Counted from the first letter of the stretch, positions 44,810-54,718 are shown. The stretch is 64,000 nt of DNA from Haematobacter massiliensis (GCF_000740795.1 NZ_JGYG01000002.1:186001-250000), one strand, 5' to 3'. The notes: generated from the letters alone by a model not told the origin. Translations and numbers: made by a program.

Positions 44810-45633
44810 GCTTTGGCCCGGTCATTCCCGTTGGTGGATATGCCGGATGGCGATTCCTTCAGCGTACGGTGGAGGTCCAGAAGGAAACTTTTGTCGCTTC
44901 CGCGAAAATGCAGCGCGACGAAGCATATTTCAGAGACCGCATCGGCGGCATTTCCAGCGCAGAGGAGCTTGTCGCCGACCGCCGCCTGCTTCAGATCGCG
45001 CTCGGGGCCTTCGGTCTGGGTGAGGATATCGGCAACAAATACTTCATCCGTAAAGTATTGGAAGATGGAGTCAGTGAACGAACCGCCCTCGCCAATCGGC
45101 TTTCCAACAAAGCCTATGCCGAGATGGCATCAACCTTCTCCTTTTCCGAGGATCCTCCTTTCACGCAGCGGGAAGGTTTTGCGGATGCCATCCTCGCCGC
45201 ATACAAGACGCGCGCGTTTGAGGCGGCGGTGGGGGATAGCAACGACGACATGCGTCTTGCGTTGAATGCGCAGCGTGAGTTGGAAAAAATCGCGGAGCGA
45301 AACGGATCGGAGAATACTCTGTGGTATGCCGTGCTGGGGTCGAAGCCTTTGCGGACCGTTTTCGAACGCGCGTTTGCCTTGCCCTCCACTTTCGGCGCTC
45401 TCGACATAGATTTGCAGCTGCGAACGATGAAGAGCCGTGCCCAGAGCATACTCGGCCAGAGCAGCATCACGCAGTTTGCCGATCCTGAACAGTCCGAAGC
45501 GCTGATCCGTCGCTTCCTCTTGATGTCCGATCTTCAATCGGGACTATCACAAAACGCACCCGGCGCAGGAGCACTCTCCCTGCTGCGGGGGCAGGGGAGC
45601 GCTGCTTCCCTGCTTTCCATCTTGCGACGGTAG
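44806..45633 (+). CDS. DUF1217 family flagellar-associated protein
   Basis: A 275-residue protein of the DUF1217 type, rich in helices (GGYAGWRFLQRTVEVQKETF, then DRIGGISSAEELVADRRLLQIAL, partly quoted) with repeats of A-x-x-F-G-L-G-E-D-I like sections. DUF1217 genes accompany flagellar genes in Rhodobacterales; the exact function is unknown. It is the last gene of the fliC-flaF-flbT run. Confidence 0.8.
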   Translation: MSFGPVIPVGGYAGWRFLQRTVEVQKETFVASAKMQRDEAYFRDRIGGISSAEELVADRRLLQIALGAFGLGEDIGNKYFIRKVLEDGVSERTALANRLSNKAYAEMASTFSFSEDPPFTQREGFADAILAAYKTRAFEAAVGDSNDDMRLALNAQRELEKIAERNGSENTLWYAVLGSKPLRTVFERAFALPSTFGALDIDLQLRTMKSRAQSILGQSSITQFADPEQSEALIRRFLLMSDLQSGLSQNAPGAGALSLLRGQGSAASLLSILRR

Positions 45634-45704
45634 CAGCGGGAGTTACGACGAGGGCAGGCGGGCACAGATCACGGGGAGGCGTCGAGCCAGCCCTTTCGCA
45701 GCTG

Positions 45705-46970
45705 TCATCGCAGGCGATTGAGCAGATCGTAGGATGGATAGCCGTCTGGCGTCATGCCGCTTGCGACCTGATAGCCCCGGATGGCTGCGATCGTGTCGGG
45801 GCCGATTTTGCCATCCGCCCCCCCGGGATCAAAGCCGGCGCGGGCGAGGCGCTGCTGCAATTCCGTTCTCTCCGCCTGTGTAAGCGCTCTGTCCGTCCTG
45901 GGCCAGGCGGCGAGGAAGGGACCGCCGCCCTTCAGCCGATCAGAGAGGTGACCGACACCCATCACATAACTGTCGGCAGCATTGTAGCGCGAGATGGCGC
46001 GGAAATTGTTGAAGATCAGGAAAGCGGGCCCGTTCGCGCCGGCAGGCTGAAGCACGGATGCCGCCCCATGATCCCGCAGCCTTGTGCCGTCGGCCGAACG
46101 GATGCCCAGAGAGGACCATTCCGCGACACTCTTGCGCGTGCCCTTGCCCGCGAGAGAATGGTTGAACCCGGCGGGAAGCACCACTTCCACCCCCCAGGGC
46201 TGCCCGCGCGTCCAACCGGAGCGTGCCAGATAGGCTGCGGTGGATGCGAGCGCGTCAGACGGATCATCGGACCAGATGTCCCGCTTGCCGTCGCCATGGA
46301 AGTCCACGGCGTAGAGCAGGTAGCTCGTCGGGATGAACTGCGTGTGTCCCATCGCCCCGGCCCAGGAGCCGGTCATGTGGCGCGCATCGACATCGCCGGC
46401 CTGAATGATTTTCAGTGCGGCGATGAGCTGCTGCTCGAAGAAGGCACCGCGTCGTCCGTCATAGGCCAGGGTCGCAAGCGAGGGGATCACAGGCATGGTT
46501 CCCCGATGGCTTCCATAGGAGCTTTCCATGCCCCAGACCGCGACAACCACCTCACGCTCGACGCCGTAGCGTGCCTCGATCTCGTCCAGCACCCGGCGAT
46601 TCTCGGCCAGGGCCTTGCGTCCGTTCTCGATCCGCGTGTCGGAGACGGCGCTGTCCAGGTATTGCCAGATGGCGCGCGTGAACTCCGCCTGATTGCGGTC
46701 GCGCTGAACCACGTCCGGGACGTAGCCCACGCCGGCGAAGGCAGAATCGAAGGTGCGCAGCGAGATCCCCTGCGCTACCGCCCGCCCCCGGAAACCGGAG
46801 AGCCAGCTGTCGAAACCCCGATCCTCCACCATGTTCAAAGCCTGCGCCGTGGCGGGGGCGCGCGGAAAATCACGGGTTTCCGCAGAGGAACGCGAGACCC
46901 AGTCGGACGACCCGCAGGCGGGAAGTGCGATGAGGCCGGCCACCGCAACGGCGGTCAAGGAATTGCGCAT
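45705..46970 (-). CDS. lytic murein transglycosylase (MltB family) lipoprotein with peptidoglycan-binding tail
   Basis: Cleaves glycan strands of peptidoglycan. Signal peptide ends at LPAC for lipid modification. The catalytic domain has VWGMESSYGSHRG with the catalytic Glu, and GAMGHTQFIPTSY, both MltB-type features. A C-terminal PG_binding_1 domain follows (ARAGFDPGGADGKIGPDT). The ATG at 46970 with AGGTGA upstream gives 421 residues; the longer frame lacks an exported start. Confidence 0.9.
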   Translation of the reverse strand: MRNSLTAVAVAGLIALPACGSSDWVSRSSAETRDFPRAPATAQALNMVEDRGFDSWLSGFRGRAVAQGISLRTFDSAFAGVGYVPDVVQRDRNQAEFTRAIWQYLDSAVSDTRIENGRKALAENRRVLDEIEARYGVEREVVVAVWGMESSYGSHRGTMPVIPSLATLAYDGRRGAFFEQQLIAALKIIQAGDVDARHMTGSWAGAMGHTQFIPTSYLLYAVDFHGDGKRDIWSDDPSDALASTAAYLARSGWTRGQPWGVEVVLPAGFNHSLAGKGTRKSVAEWSSLGIRSADGTRLRDHGAASVLQPAGANGPAFLIFNNFRAISRYNAADSYVMGVGHLSDRLKGGGPFLAAWPRTDRALTQAERTELQQRLARAGFDPGGADGKIGPDTIAAIRGYQVASGMTPDGYPSYDLLNRLR

Positions 46971-47066
46971 ACTGTCACCTGCTCGATATTCTTTTTGTTG
47001 CGCCGATGGTAGCAACGGAAGACCGATCTGCAAAGCGTTGTGGTGGTCGCAGGTGAAGCTTTCGTC

Positions 47067-49349
47067 CTATCTTTCCCGCTTGCGGCGGGTCAGCTTGCGG
47101 GAGGTTGCATCCTTGCGCGCCTTGGCCGGACCCGGCTTGCGCCCTTTGGGCGCACCCGTCCGCCGTCCGCCAGGGCGACCACCCGCCCGCGGCCCGCGCG
47201 GCAGTTCATTGTCCTCCAGCGACAGAAGGTCCAGCACCAGCCCACCGGTCACCGGCACTGCCTCCGCCAGCCGGACGGTGACGCGCTGTCCGAGCGAGAG
47301 CGTCAGCCCCGTCTGATCGCCCATCAGTGTCTGGCTGTCGGCGTCGAAATGGAAATATTCATGCCCCAGCGCGCGGATCGGGATCAGCCCGTCCGCCCCG
47401 GTCTCATCCAGCCGGACGAACACGCCGAAACGGGTGATGCCAGCGATACGGCCGGAAAATTCATTGCCCACCCGCTCAGACAGGTAGGCGGCAAGGTAAC
47501 GGTCCGTCGTGTCACGTTCCGCCGCCATGGAGCGTCGCTCCGTCTCCGAGATGTGCTCCGCCGTCGCCTCCAGCCCCTCTATATCGGCGGGGGTCAGACC
47601 GTCCTTCCCCCAGCCGTGGGCGGAAATCAGGGCGCGATGCACGATGAGGTCGGAATAGCGCCGGATCGGTGAGGTGAAATGCGCATAAGACCGCAGTGCC
47701 AGCCCGAAATGGCCGAAATTCTCCGGGTGGTAATAGGCCTGCGTCATCGACCGAAGGGTGGAGATGTTCAGCAGCTGATCGAACGACGTCCCCTCCGCCT
47801 GCGCGAGGAGATTGTTGAGATGCCGGGTCTGAAGCACCTGTCCCTTCGCCAGCGTGAAGCCGGACGCCTCCGCCACCTCGCGCAGCGCGTCGAGCTTCTC
47901 GGGAGAAGGTTCCTCATGGACGCGGAACAGCAGGGGACGGCGGCGCTGGATCAACTCCTCCGCCGCGGCGACATTGGCGAGGATCATGAACTCCTCGATG
48001 AGCTTGTGCGCGTCCAGCCGGTCCCGGAAGGCGACGGAGGCGACGCGTCCGTCTTCCGTCAGGATGATCCGCCGCTCCGGCAGGTCGAGATCCAGTGGCT
48101 GACGACGCGCCCGCGCAGCGCTGGCAGCGGCGTAGGCGGCATAGAGCGGCCGGATCACACGGTCCAGCAGGGGTTCGGTCTGGTCGTCGGGGGTGCCATC
48201 CTGCGCCGCCTGCACCTGTTCGTAGGTCAGCGAGGCGGCGGAGCGCATGAAGCCCCGCACGAAACGGTGGCTGATCTTGTTGCCCTCCGCATCGAGGCGC
48301 ATCCGAACGGCGATGCAGGGGCGCCCGACGCCCTCATGGAGCGAGCAGAGATCGCCCGACAGCATGTCCGGCAGCATGGGGACCACCCGGTCAGGGAAGT
48401 AGGTGGAATTGCCGCGTTCCCGCGCCTCATGGTCGAGGGCGGATCCGGGCTTCACGTAATGCGCCACATCCGCGATGGCCACCCAGACGATGTGGCCGCC
48501 GGGATTGCCTTCCTCGCTATCCGCCTCCGCATAGACCGCATCGTCATGGTCGCGGGCATCGGCGGGGTCGATGGTAACGAGCGGCATGTCGCGCAGATCG
48601 TCCCGGCCGCGCGCGGTCGCGGGTTTCATCGCATCGGCTTCGGCGATCACGCGGTCGGGGAAGGCGTCGCGGATGCCGTGCTGATGAATCGCGATGAGCG
48701 AGACCGCCTTGGGAGCCGAAGGGTCGCCTAGCCGCTCGACGATGCGCGCCTGGGGCAGGCCCATGCGGGCGCGGTGGCCAAGCTGCTCGGCCTCCACCAG
48801 CTCGCCGTCCTGTGCGCCCTGCGTTGCGGTTGCCGCCACGCGCCAGTCACGGTCTGCCCCCTTGTCGATCGGCACGATGCGCCCCCCCTCGGTCTCCTTG
48901 CGGAAGACGCCGAGGATGCGGCGCGGATTGCTGCCGATCTTGCGGATCAGCCGGGCCTCGTAATGATGATCCTCCGCTCCCGCCTCCACCACGCGGGCAA
49001 GGATGCGGTCGCCGGGGCCGATCGCGGGGTCGGTCTTGCGGAGCACCATCAGGATGCGCGGCTCCGGCCCCTCGCCCTGCCATTCCAGCGCGCGGGCGAA
49101 AAGGTCGCCATTGCTGTCGGGCTTCAGTATTTCCAGAACTGAGACCGGGGGCAGCTTTTCCGCATCGCGGTAGCGGCTGCGTTTTCGCTCAAGCTGCCCT
49201 TCGGTCTCCAGCTCTTTCAGGATGCGTTTCAGCTCGACCCGCTGATCGCCCTTCACGTTGAAGGCTTTCGCGATGTCGCGTTTGGCCGAAAGGCCGGGAT
49301 GGGCGGCGATCCACTCAAGGATCTGGGATTTGGAGGGCAGCGGGTTCAT
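47067..49349 (-). CDS. rnr: ribonuclease R
   Basis: 3'-5' exoribonuclease acting on structured RNA. The 760-residue protein has an N-terminal helix-turn-helix/cold-shock region, the RNB catalytic core with VTIDPADARDHDDAVYAE, an S1 domain near residues 630-710 (NEFSGRIAGITRFGVFVRL), and a basic C-terminal tail of lysine/arginine/glycine. The ATG at 49349 follows TAGGGC; a GTG two codons earlier is unlikely. Confidence 0.95.
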   Translation of the reverse strand: MNPLPSKSQILEWIAAHPGLSAKRDIAKAFNVKGDQRVELKRILKELETEGQLERKRSRYRDAEKLPPVSVLEILKPDSNGDLFARALEWQGEGPEPRILMVLRKTDPAIGPGDRILARVVEAGAEDHHYEARLIRKIGSNPRRILGVFRKETEGGRIVPIDKGADRDWRVAATATQGAQDGELVEAEQLGHRARMGLPQARIVERLGDPSAPKAVSLIAIHQHGIRDAFPDRVIAEADAMKPATARGRDDLRDMPLVTIDPADARDHDDAVYAEADSEEGNPGGHIVWVAIADVAHYVKPGSALDHEARERGNSTYFPDRVVPMLPDMLSGDLCSLHEGVGRPCIAVRMRLDAEGNKISHRFVRGFMRSAASLTYEQVQAAQDGTPDDQTEPLLDRVIRPLYAAYAAASAARARRQPLDLDLPERRIILTEDGRVASVAFRDRLDAHKLIEEFMILANVAAAEELIQRRRPLLFRVHEEPSPEKLDALREVAEASGFTLAKGQVLQTRHLNNLLAQAEGTSFDQLLNISTLRSMTQAYYHPENFGHFGLALRSYAHFTSPIRRYSDLIVHRALISAHGWGKDGLTPADIEGLEATAEHISETERRSMAAERDTTDRYLAAYLSERVGNEFSGRIAGITRFGVFVRLDETGADGLIPIRALGHEYFHFDADSQTLMGDQTGLTLSLGQRVTVRLAEAVPVTGGLVLDLLSLEDNELPRGPRAGGRPGGRRTGAPKGRKPGPAKARKDATSRKLTRRKRER

Positions 49350-49464
49350 GCACACGCCCTACCACAGGCTGCGTGTCCGGTCATCCGGGAAACCGGCGGC
49401 GGGGGCAGCGGTCTTCCGGATTTTCACGGCGTTCACAGCGGCAGCGCCCACAGCGGGGGCGGCC

Positions 49465-50601
49465 TCAGGCGAAGTAGTCCCGCAGGATGCGGGTATAGAT
49501 CGCCTTGAGGCCCGTGATCTGCGCGACCTCCACCCGCTCGTCCCGCTGGTGCATCGTCTTGCCGACCAGGCCGAACTCCACCACCGGGCAATGGCGGCGC
49601 ACGAAACGCGCGTCCGACGTGCCCCCGGTGGTGGACAGCGCGGGCGTGATCCCGGTCTCCGCCTCCACGGCGCGGGCGACGAGATCGGAGAGCGGGCCGG
49701 GCGGCGTGAGGAAAGCTTCCCCCGATACCTTTGTGCGCAGCTCGAAGGTAATGCCGGTTTCCTCGGTCACGCGGTCGGCCTCCTGACGGATCCAGTCGGT
49801 GAGGCTTTGCGAGCTGTGTGTGTCGTTGAAGCGGATGTTGACCGTCGCCCGCGCCTCCGCCGGGATCACGTTGGTGGCCTTGTTGCCGGTATCCACGGTG
49901 GTGATGGCGAGGGTGGAGGCATCGAAATGATCCGTGCCGGTGTCGAGCGCGTGGCTCGCCAGCCGGTCCAGAAGCCGGACAAGGCCGGTCAGCGGGTTCT
50001 TGGCCCGGTGAGGATAGGCGGAATGGCCCTGGACACCCTTTGCAGTCAGAAAGGCGCTCATGGAGCCTCTCCGCCCGATCTTCATCATGTCGCCCAGCCG
50101 CTCCGGGCAGGTGGGTTCGCCGACGAGGCAGACATCCATCCGCTCGCCCTCCGCCTCCATCCAGTCGAGGATGGCGGTGGTGCCGTCCACGCCGTCGCCC
50201 TCCTCATCCCCCGTCAGCGTGATGACGATGGAGCCGTCGGGCGGCGTCTCCTGCACGAAATCCACGGCGGCCGCGACGAAGGCGGCCACGCCCGATTTCA
50301 TGTCGGTCGCGCCGCGCCCCCATATTTCCGCGCCGATCACCTCCCCGCAGAAGGGGTCATGGCTCCAGCCTTCGCCGGGGGGGACCACATCCGTATGCCC
50401 GTTGAAGCCGAAACTCTGGCCGTTTCCGCCGTTGCCCCAGCGGGCGAACAGGTTGGCGATGCCGTTCCGATCCACCCGTGTGCAGGCGAAGCCGGCCTCG
50501 GTCAGAACCCGTTCCATGAGGAGGAGCGCTCCGCCCTCCTCCGGGGTGACGGACGGGCAGCGGATCAGCGCGGCGGTGAGGGCTACGGGATCTGTGGACA
50601 T
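49465..50601 (-). CDS. dapE: succinyl-diaminopimelate desuccinylase
   Basis: Zinc enzyme of lysine and diaminopimelate synthesis. The 378-residue protein has the M20 metallopeptidase metal ligands His69 and Asp71 (GHTDVVPPG), [10 protein letters not shown], and DEEGDGVDG with the catalytic/ligand glutamates, and ends near [15 protein letters not shown] is located 7 nt before the ATG at 50601; a TTG two codons earlier is possible but weaker. Confidence 0.96.
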   Translation of the reverse strand: MSTDPVALTAALIRCPSVTPEEGGALLLMERVLTEAGFACTRVDRNGIANLFARWGNGGNGQSFGFNGHTDVVPPGEGWSHDPFCGEVIGAEIWGRGATDMKSGVAAFVAAAVDFVQETPPDGSIVITLTGDEEGDGVDGTTAILDWMEAEGERMDVCLVGEPTCPERLGDMMKIGRRGSMSAFLTAKGVQGHSAYPHRAKNPLTGLVRLLDRLASHALDTGTDHFDASTLAITTVDTGNKATNVIPAEARATVNIRFNDTHSSQSLTDWIRQEADRVTEETGITFELRTKVSGEAFLTPPGPLSDLVARAVEAETGITPALSTTGGTSDARFVRRHCPVVEFGLVGKTMHQRDERVEVAQITGLKAIYTRILRDYFA

Positions 50602-50836
50602 GGGCAACCTCCTGCTGTGGGAAGAAGCACTAGCGCGCGGGGTGGCGGAACGGCAATGCTTCCCGCGTGTTTTCCGCCCGCCAGCTTTGTATCCTGGGAC
50701 GCTGCCTTTATGATGAATGGGCCATGCAAGTGTCCCATTGTGTTTGTTGATGTTTTTCGCGGGCGCCCGTCACTTGCCTGCTTGCCCCGCAGCGATCTAC
50801 AGCGCTATCAGGCGCGGAGCGGAGGAGTGAGACGCC

Positions 50837-51631
50837 ATGGATTTCAAGTTGATCGAGCGCGTCTTTCGCGACCTCGCCCTGGCGGCGGGGCGGGAGATCC
50901 TTGCCATCTACCATAGCGGAACGCTCGGCACGCGGGCCAAGGCCGATGACAGCCCGGTGACGCTGGCCGATCTCGCCGCGGACCGGGTGATCTCGGAGGG
51001 GCTGCGGGCTGCCTTTCCGAACCTTCCGCTGGTCACGGAGGAGCAGGCCGCGACCCATGCGGCGCAGCCGCGGACCTTCCTGATCGTCGATCCGCTGGAC
51101 GGGACGAAGGAATTCGTACGCAGGCGGGCGGATTTCACCGTGAACATCGCGCTGGTGGAGGAGGGGCGGCCAATTCGCGGCGTGGTCTACGCCCCGGCGC
51201 GGGGGCGGCTTTTCTATACGGACGCCGCAGGCCGCGCGGTGGAGGAGGAGGGGCCGTTCGGCCCGGAACCCGGCCCGCTCCGCCCGCTCCATGTCCGCAC
51301 ACCTGACAATGACGCGCTGATCGTTGTCGCCTCCAAGTCCCACAGGGACGCGGCGACGGAGGACTACATCGCGCGCTACAACGTCGCCTCGTCGGAGGCC
51401 GCAGGGTCGTCGCTGAAGTTCTGCCTCGTCGCTTCGGGGGAGGCGGATCTCTATCCGCGCCTCGGGCCGACGATGGAGTGGGATACGGCGGCGGGGGATG
51501 CCGTGCTGCGTGCCGCGGGGGGCGAGGTGGCGCGTCTCGACGACCTCTCTCCGCTGACATATGGCAAGCCGGGGTTCCGCAATCCGACCTTTGTCGCCTA
51601 CGCTCCGGGCGTCGCCGTCCTTCCAGCCTGA
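50837..51631 (+). CDS. cysQ: 3'(2'),5'-bisphosphate nucleotidase CysQ
   Basis: Mg-dependent phosphatase that removes PAP, a by-product of sulfate assimilation, at the membrane-cytoplasm interface. The inositol-monophosphatase superfamily motifs are DSPVTLADLAAD, VDPLDGTKEF and WDTAAGDAVLRAAGG. Length 264 is typical. GGAGGAGTGA directly precedes the ATG, and the next gene starts 7 nt after the stop. Confidence 0.93.
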   Translation: MDFKLIERVFRDLALAAGREILAIYHSGTLGTRAKADDSPVTLADLAADRVISEGLRAAFPNLPLVTEEQAATHAAQPRTFLIVDPLDGTKEFVRRRADFTVNIALVEEGRPIRGVVYAPARGRLFYTDAAGRAVEEEGPFGPEPGPLRPLHVRTPDNDALIVVASKSHRDAATEDYIARYNVASSEAAGSSLKFCLVASGEADLYPRLGPTMEWDTAAGDAVLRAAGGEVARLDDLSPLTYGKPGFRNPTFVAYAPGVAVLPA

Positions 51632-51638
51632 GGTGTTC

Positions 51639-52451
51639 ATGAAGACGCTCATCGTCATTCCGGCCCGCTACGCCTCCACCCGCTATCCCGGAAAGCCGCT
51701 CGTCCCGCTTACCGGGCCGGATGGGGTGTCCCGCACGCTGATCCAGCGGTCATGGGAGGCCGCGATCGCGGTTGGCGGCATCGAGCGGGTGGTGGTCGCC
51801 ACGGACGACGACCGGATTCGCGCGGCGGCGGAAGCCTTCGGCGCCGAGGTCGTGATGACCCCGGATACCTGCCGCAACGGGACCGAACGCTGCGCTGCAG
51901 CACATGCGGCGCTGGGCGGCGGCTATGATGTCGTCGTCAATCTGCAGGGAGATGCGCCGCTCACCCCTCACTGGTTTGTCGAAGACCTGATCGCCGGCCT
52001 CAAGCAGGCACCGGAGGCGGAGATCGCCACACCGGTGCTGCGCTGCGATGGTGCGATGCTGGAGGGGCTGCTGGCCGATCGTCGCGCGGGTCGCGTGGGC
52101 GGCACGACCGCCGTCTTTGGCGCTGAGGGGAGGGGGCTTTACTTCTCCAAGGAGGTGATTCCCTTTACCTCTCAGTCCTATGATCCGCAGGAACCGACGC
52201 CGGTCTTCCACCATGTCGGTGTCTACGCCTATCGTCCTGAGGCGCTGGCAGCCTATCCCGGCTGGGAGGCCGGGCCGCTGGAAACGCTTGAGGGGCTGGA
52301 GCAGCTTCGGTTTCTGGAGAATGGCCGTCCGGTGCTTTGTGTCGAAGTTGCGGCACGCGGAATGGAATTCTGGGAACTTAACAACCCGGAGGACGTTCCG
52401 AAGATCGAAGCGATGCTCGCCCGAAGGATGCGGGCCGTGAGCGGAGAATAG
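51639..52451 (+). CDS. kdsB: 3-deoxy-manno-octulosonate cytidylyltransferase-family protein
   Basis: Nucleotidyltransferase of 270 residues that would activate KDO as CMP-KDO. The beginning VIPARYASTRYPGKPLVPL, then RVVVATDDDRI, MTPDTCRNGTERCAAA and NLQGDAPL are the family's motifs. It differs from classic KdsB in details (for example GDAPL instead of GDEPF), so it could be a capsule-type CMP-KDO synthetase or a related sugar cytidylyltransferase. Closely spaced after cysQ. Confidence 0.8.
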   Translation: MKTLIVIPARYASTRYPGKPLVPLTGPDGVSRTLIQRSWEAAIAVGGIERVVVATDDDRIRAAAEAFGAEVVMTPDTCRNGTERCAAAHAALGGGYDVVVNLQGDAPLTPHWFVEDLIAGLKQAPEAEIATPVLRCDGAMLEGLLADRRAGRVGGTTAVFGAEGRGLYFSKEVIPFTSQSYDPQEPTPVFHHVGVYAYRPEALAAYPGWEAGPLETLEGLEQLRFLENGRPVLCVEVAARGMEFWELNNPEDVPKIEAMLARRMRAVSGE

Positions 52452-52456
52452 GCGGT

Positions 52457-52493
52457 ATTTTGCCTAAATTGTCAGCAACTTTTCTGGCAAAAT
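52457..52493 (+). repeat. inverted repeat between kdsB and galU
   Basis: ATTTTGCC (52457-52464) and GGCAAAAT (52486-52493) form an 8-bp perfect inverted repeat with a 21-nt spacer, located immediately after the kdsB stop and about 130 nt before galU. There is no T-run, so it is better viewed as a possible operator or protein-binding site than a classical terminator. The 168-nt gap also contains TATAGT at 52557-52562, a candidate -10. Confidence 0.45.
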
Positions 52494-52619
52494 GGCAGAT
52501 GGGTGCTACTATCTTTCCGCAGATGCATAACTACGTCGTACCGTCATAGAATGCGCTATAGTGTTGGTGTAGTCGCGTCGGAATTGGCCGGCGCTGAACG
52601 CCACAGTTCGGAGACCCGA

Positions 52620-53513
52620 ATGAAGACCAAAGTAACCAAGGCCATTTTCCCCGTCGCTGGCTTGGGAACGCGGTTCCTCCCCGCGACCAAATCCGTGCCG
52701 AAGGAGATCATGACCCTCGTTGATCGTCCGCTGATCCAGTACGCGATCGACGAGGCGCGGGCTGCGGGGATTGAAGAGTTCATTTTTGTAACCTCCAAGG
52801 GCAAGAGCGCGCTGGAAGACTACTTCGACAATGCGCCCGAGCTTGAAAACTCGCTCCGCAAGTCGGGCAAGACCGACCTGCTGGAAATCCTTCAGTCCAC
52901 CTACATGGACTCCGGTGAGATCGCTTATATCCGCCAGCACAAGGCCCTCGGCCTCGGTCACGCGGTGTGGTGCGCCCGGAACCTCGTGGGAGATGAGCCC
53001 TTCGCGGTGATCCTGCCCGATGACGTCATCGCGGCCGAGCGGCCCTGCCTGCAGCAGATGGTGGAAGCTTATGCCGAAACCGGCGGTAATATCGTCGCTG
53101 CCATGGAAGTGCTGCCGGAGAAGGCGTCCTCCTACGGTGTGCTCGACATCGCCGATGACATGGGGTCGCTGGTAAGGGCGAAGGGCATGGTGGAAAAGCC
53201 GAAGAAGGGGGAGGCTCCGTCGAACCTCGCCGTCATCGGCCGCTACATCCTGCAACCCAAGGTCATGCAGCATCTCAACGAGAAAAAGGAAGGCGCGGGC
53301 GGGGAGATCCAGCTCACCGACGCCATTGCCCGTGAGATCACCGAATCCGGCAATGTCTATGGCTTCCGCTTCCGCGGTCAGCGGTTCGATTGCGGCTCCA
53401 AGGCAGGCTTCCTTCAGGCCACCGTCGCATTCGGTCTGGCACGCGAAGAGCTGCACGACGAATTTGCCGATTACCTGAACGAGATCGTTCCGATCCAGAA
53501 GGCGGCGCAGTAA
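52620..53513 (+). CDS. galU: UTP-glucose-1-phosphate uridylyltransferase
   Basis: Makes UDP-glucose for exopolysaccharide, LPS and sugar metabolism. The 297-residue protein has the typical start KAIFPVAGLGTRFLPATKSVPKEI, LGLGHAVWCA, and GEIQLTDAI near the C-terminus. The ATG at 52620 has GGAG 8 nt upstream. A strong terminator follows. Confidence 0.95.
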   Translation: MKTKVTKAIFPVAGLGTRFLPATKSVPKEIMTLVDRPLIQYAIDEARAAGIEEFIFVTSKGKSALEDYFDNAPELENSLRKSGKTDLLEILQSTYMDSGEIAYIRQHKALGLGHAVWCARNLVGDEPFAVILPDDVIAAERPCLQQMVEAYAETGGNIVAAMEVLPEKASSYGVLDIADDMGSLVRAKGMVEKPKKGEAPSNLAVIGRYILQPKVMQHLNEKKEGAGGEIQLTDAIAREITESGNVYGFRFRGQRFDCGSKAGFLQATVAFGLAREELHDEFADYLNEIVPIQKAAQ

Positions 53514-53583
53514 ACCTTGGGGCGACCGTGCCGTTAAGGCGCGGTTGCATCGCCTTTCCGGGGCATACCAGGGAATTCAAAAC

Positions 53584-53612
53584 AAAAGGCCGCTCGGAAA
53601 GAGCGGCCTTTT
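53584..53612 (+). terminator. bidirectional terminator between galU and ptsN
   Basis: AAAAGGCCGCTC (53584-53595) and GAGCGGCCTTTT (53601-53612) form a 12-bp perfect stem with a 5-nt loop, U-rich on both strands. It serves convergent galU and ptsN. Confidence 0.95.
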
Positions 53613-53630
53613 CGTTATTGTGCCGAGTCC

Positions 53631-54095
53631 TCAGCCGGCTGCGACGGGGCGGGCTTCGGTCAGGATCGCGTGCAGCTTGGCCGGATCCACATTCGCCCGC
53701 AGCTTGGCGCAGATCTGGGCGTCACGCATCGTGCGGGATACCAGCGCCAGCGCCTTCAAATGCTCGACCCCGCTATCCTTCGGCGCGAAGAGCGCGAAGA
53801 TCAGGTCGACCGGCTGCCGGTCAACAGCGTCGAAATCCAGCGGTTTTTCCAGCCGGACAAAGGCGCCGACCACCCTGTCCACCCCGTCGAGCCGGGCATG
53901 GGGCAGGGCGATGCCGTGCCCCACGCCCGTAGGGCCAAGGCTTTCCCGCTCCTGCAACGCATCGGTCGCAGATGCGGCGTCCAGATCATAGGCCGCCGCG
54001 GCGATTTCGCCGAGTTCCTGAAACAAGCGCTTCTTGCTTGTCAGATGACCGATGACCTTGACGGCCCCGGGCTTGAGAAGGCTCGATATATCCAT
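53631..54095 (-). CDS. ptsN: PTS IIA-like nitrogen regulatory protein PtsN
   Basis: EIIA-Ntr phosphocarrier of the nitrogen-related PTS, regulating potassium and nitrogen metabolism. The 154-residue protein has the phosphorylated His in GIALPHARLD. Located downstream of rpoN-hpf, the usual order rpoN-hpf-ptsN. The ATG at 54095 has GAAAGAG upstream. A fuller PTS-Ntr set is outside the window. Confidence 0.93.
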   Translation of the reverse strand: MDISSLLKPGAVKVIGHLTSKKRLFQELGEIAAAAYDLDAASATDALQERESLGPTGVGHGIALPHARLDGVDRVVGAFVRLEKPLDFDAVDRQPVDLIFALFAPKDSGVEHLKALALVSRTMRDAQICAKLRANVDPAKLHAILTEARPVAAG

Positions 54096-54131
54096 GGAGC
54101 TCTTTCGTCCGGCGCCGCCGGTCAGGCAGCG

Positions 54132-54707
54132 CTACCTCGTGTTACGCGGGTCGATCCAGCCGATATTCCCGTCATCGCGACGATATACAACGTTCACGCC
54201 GCCGTGTCCTTCATTTCGAAAGACCAGAAGAGACGACCCCGCCAGTTCCATCTGCATCACCGCTTCGCCCACAGATACGGAAGGTATGCGCGCTTCCATT
54301 TCCGCGATGATCATCGGTTGCAGTGTTTCGGGTTCGACATCCTCGGGTCCGTCACTCGCGGCGAGGATATACGAGGAACCCCCGTCAAAGACAACCGGCT
54401 GCGCGCGGTTCCTCTGATGCGCCTTCAGGCGGCGGCGGTAGCGGCGAAGCTGCTTCTCCATCTTTTCCGTGCATGCCGCAAAGGCAGCATAGATTTCGGT
54501 TGCCGTTCCCTTGGCCTGAATGGACAGGCCGCTCGGAAGGTGGAGGGTCGCTTCGCAGGCGAACTCATAGGAATTGCGGGAGAAAGTGACGAGGGCATCC
54601 GTCGGTTCCTGCGCATATTTGAGCGCGAGGGCGTCGATCTCCGTACGCACATGCGTCTGGAGTGCCTCGCCGATGTCGAGCTGCTTGCCGCTGATCTGGT
54701 AGCGCAT
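54132..54707 (-). CDS. hpf: ribosome hibernation-promoting factor, long form
   Basis: Binds the ribosome in stationary phase and promotes dimerisation. The 191-residue length marks the long form with an N-terminal HPF domain (MRYQISGKQLDIGEALQTHV...) and a C-terminal dimerisation domain (AVMQMELAGSSLLVFRNEGHGGVNVVYRRDDGNIGWID, outlined). AAAGGAG lies just upstream, overlapping the rpoN stop, so the genes are coupled. Confidence 0.95.
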   Translation of the reverse strand: MRYQISGKQLDIGEALQTHVRTEIDALALKYAQEPTDALVTFSRNSYEFACEATLHLPSGLSIQAKGTATEIYAAFAACTEKMEKQLRRYRRRLKAHQRNRAQPVVFDGGSSYILAASDGPEDVEPETLQPMIIAEMEARIPSVSVGEAVMQMELAGSSLLVFRNEGHGGVNVVYRRDDGNIGWIDPRNTR

Positions 54708-54718
54708 AATCTCTCCTT

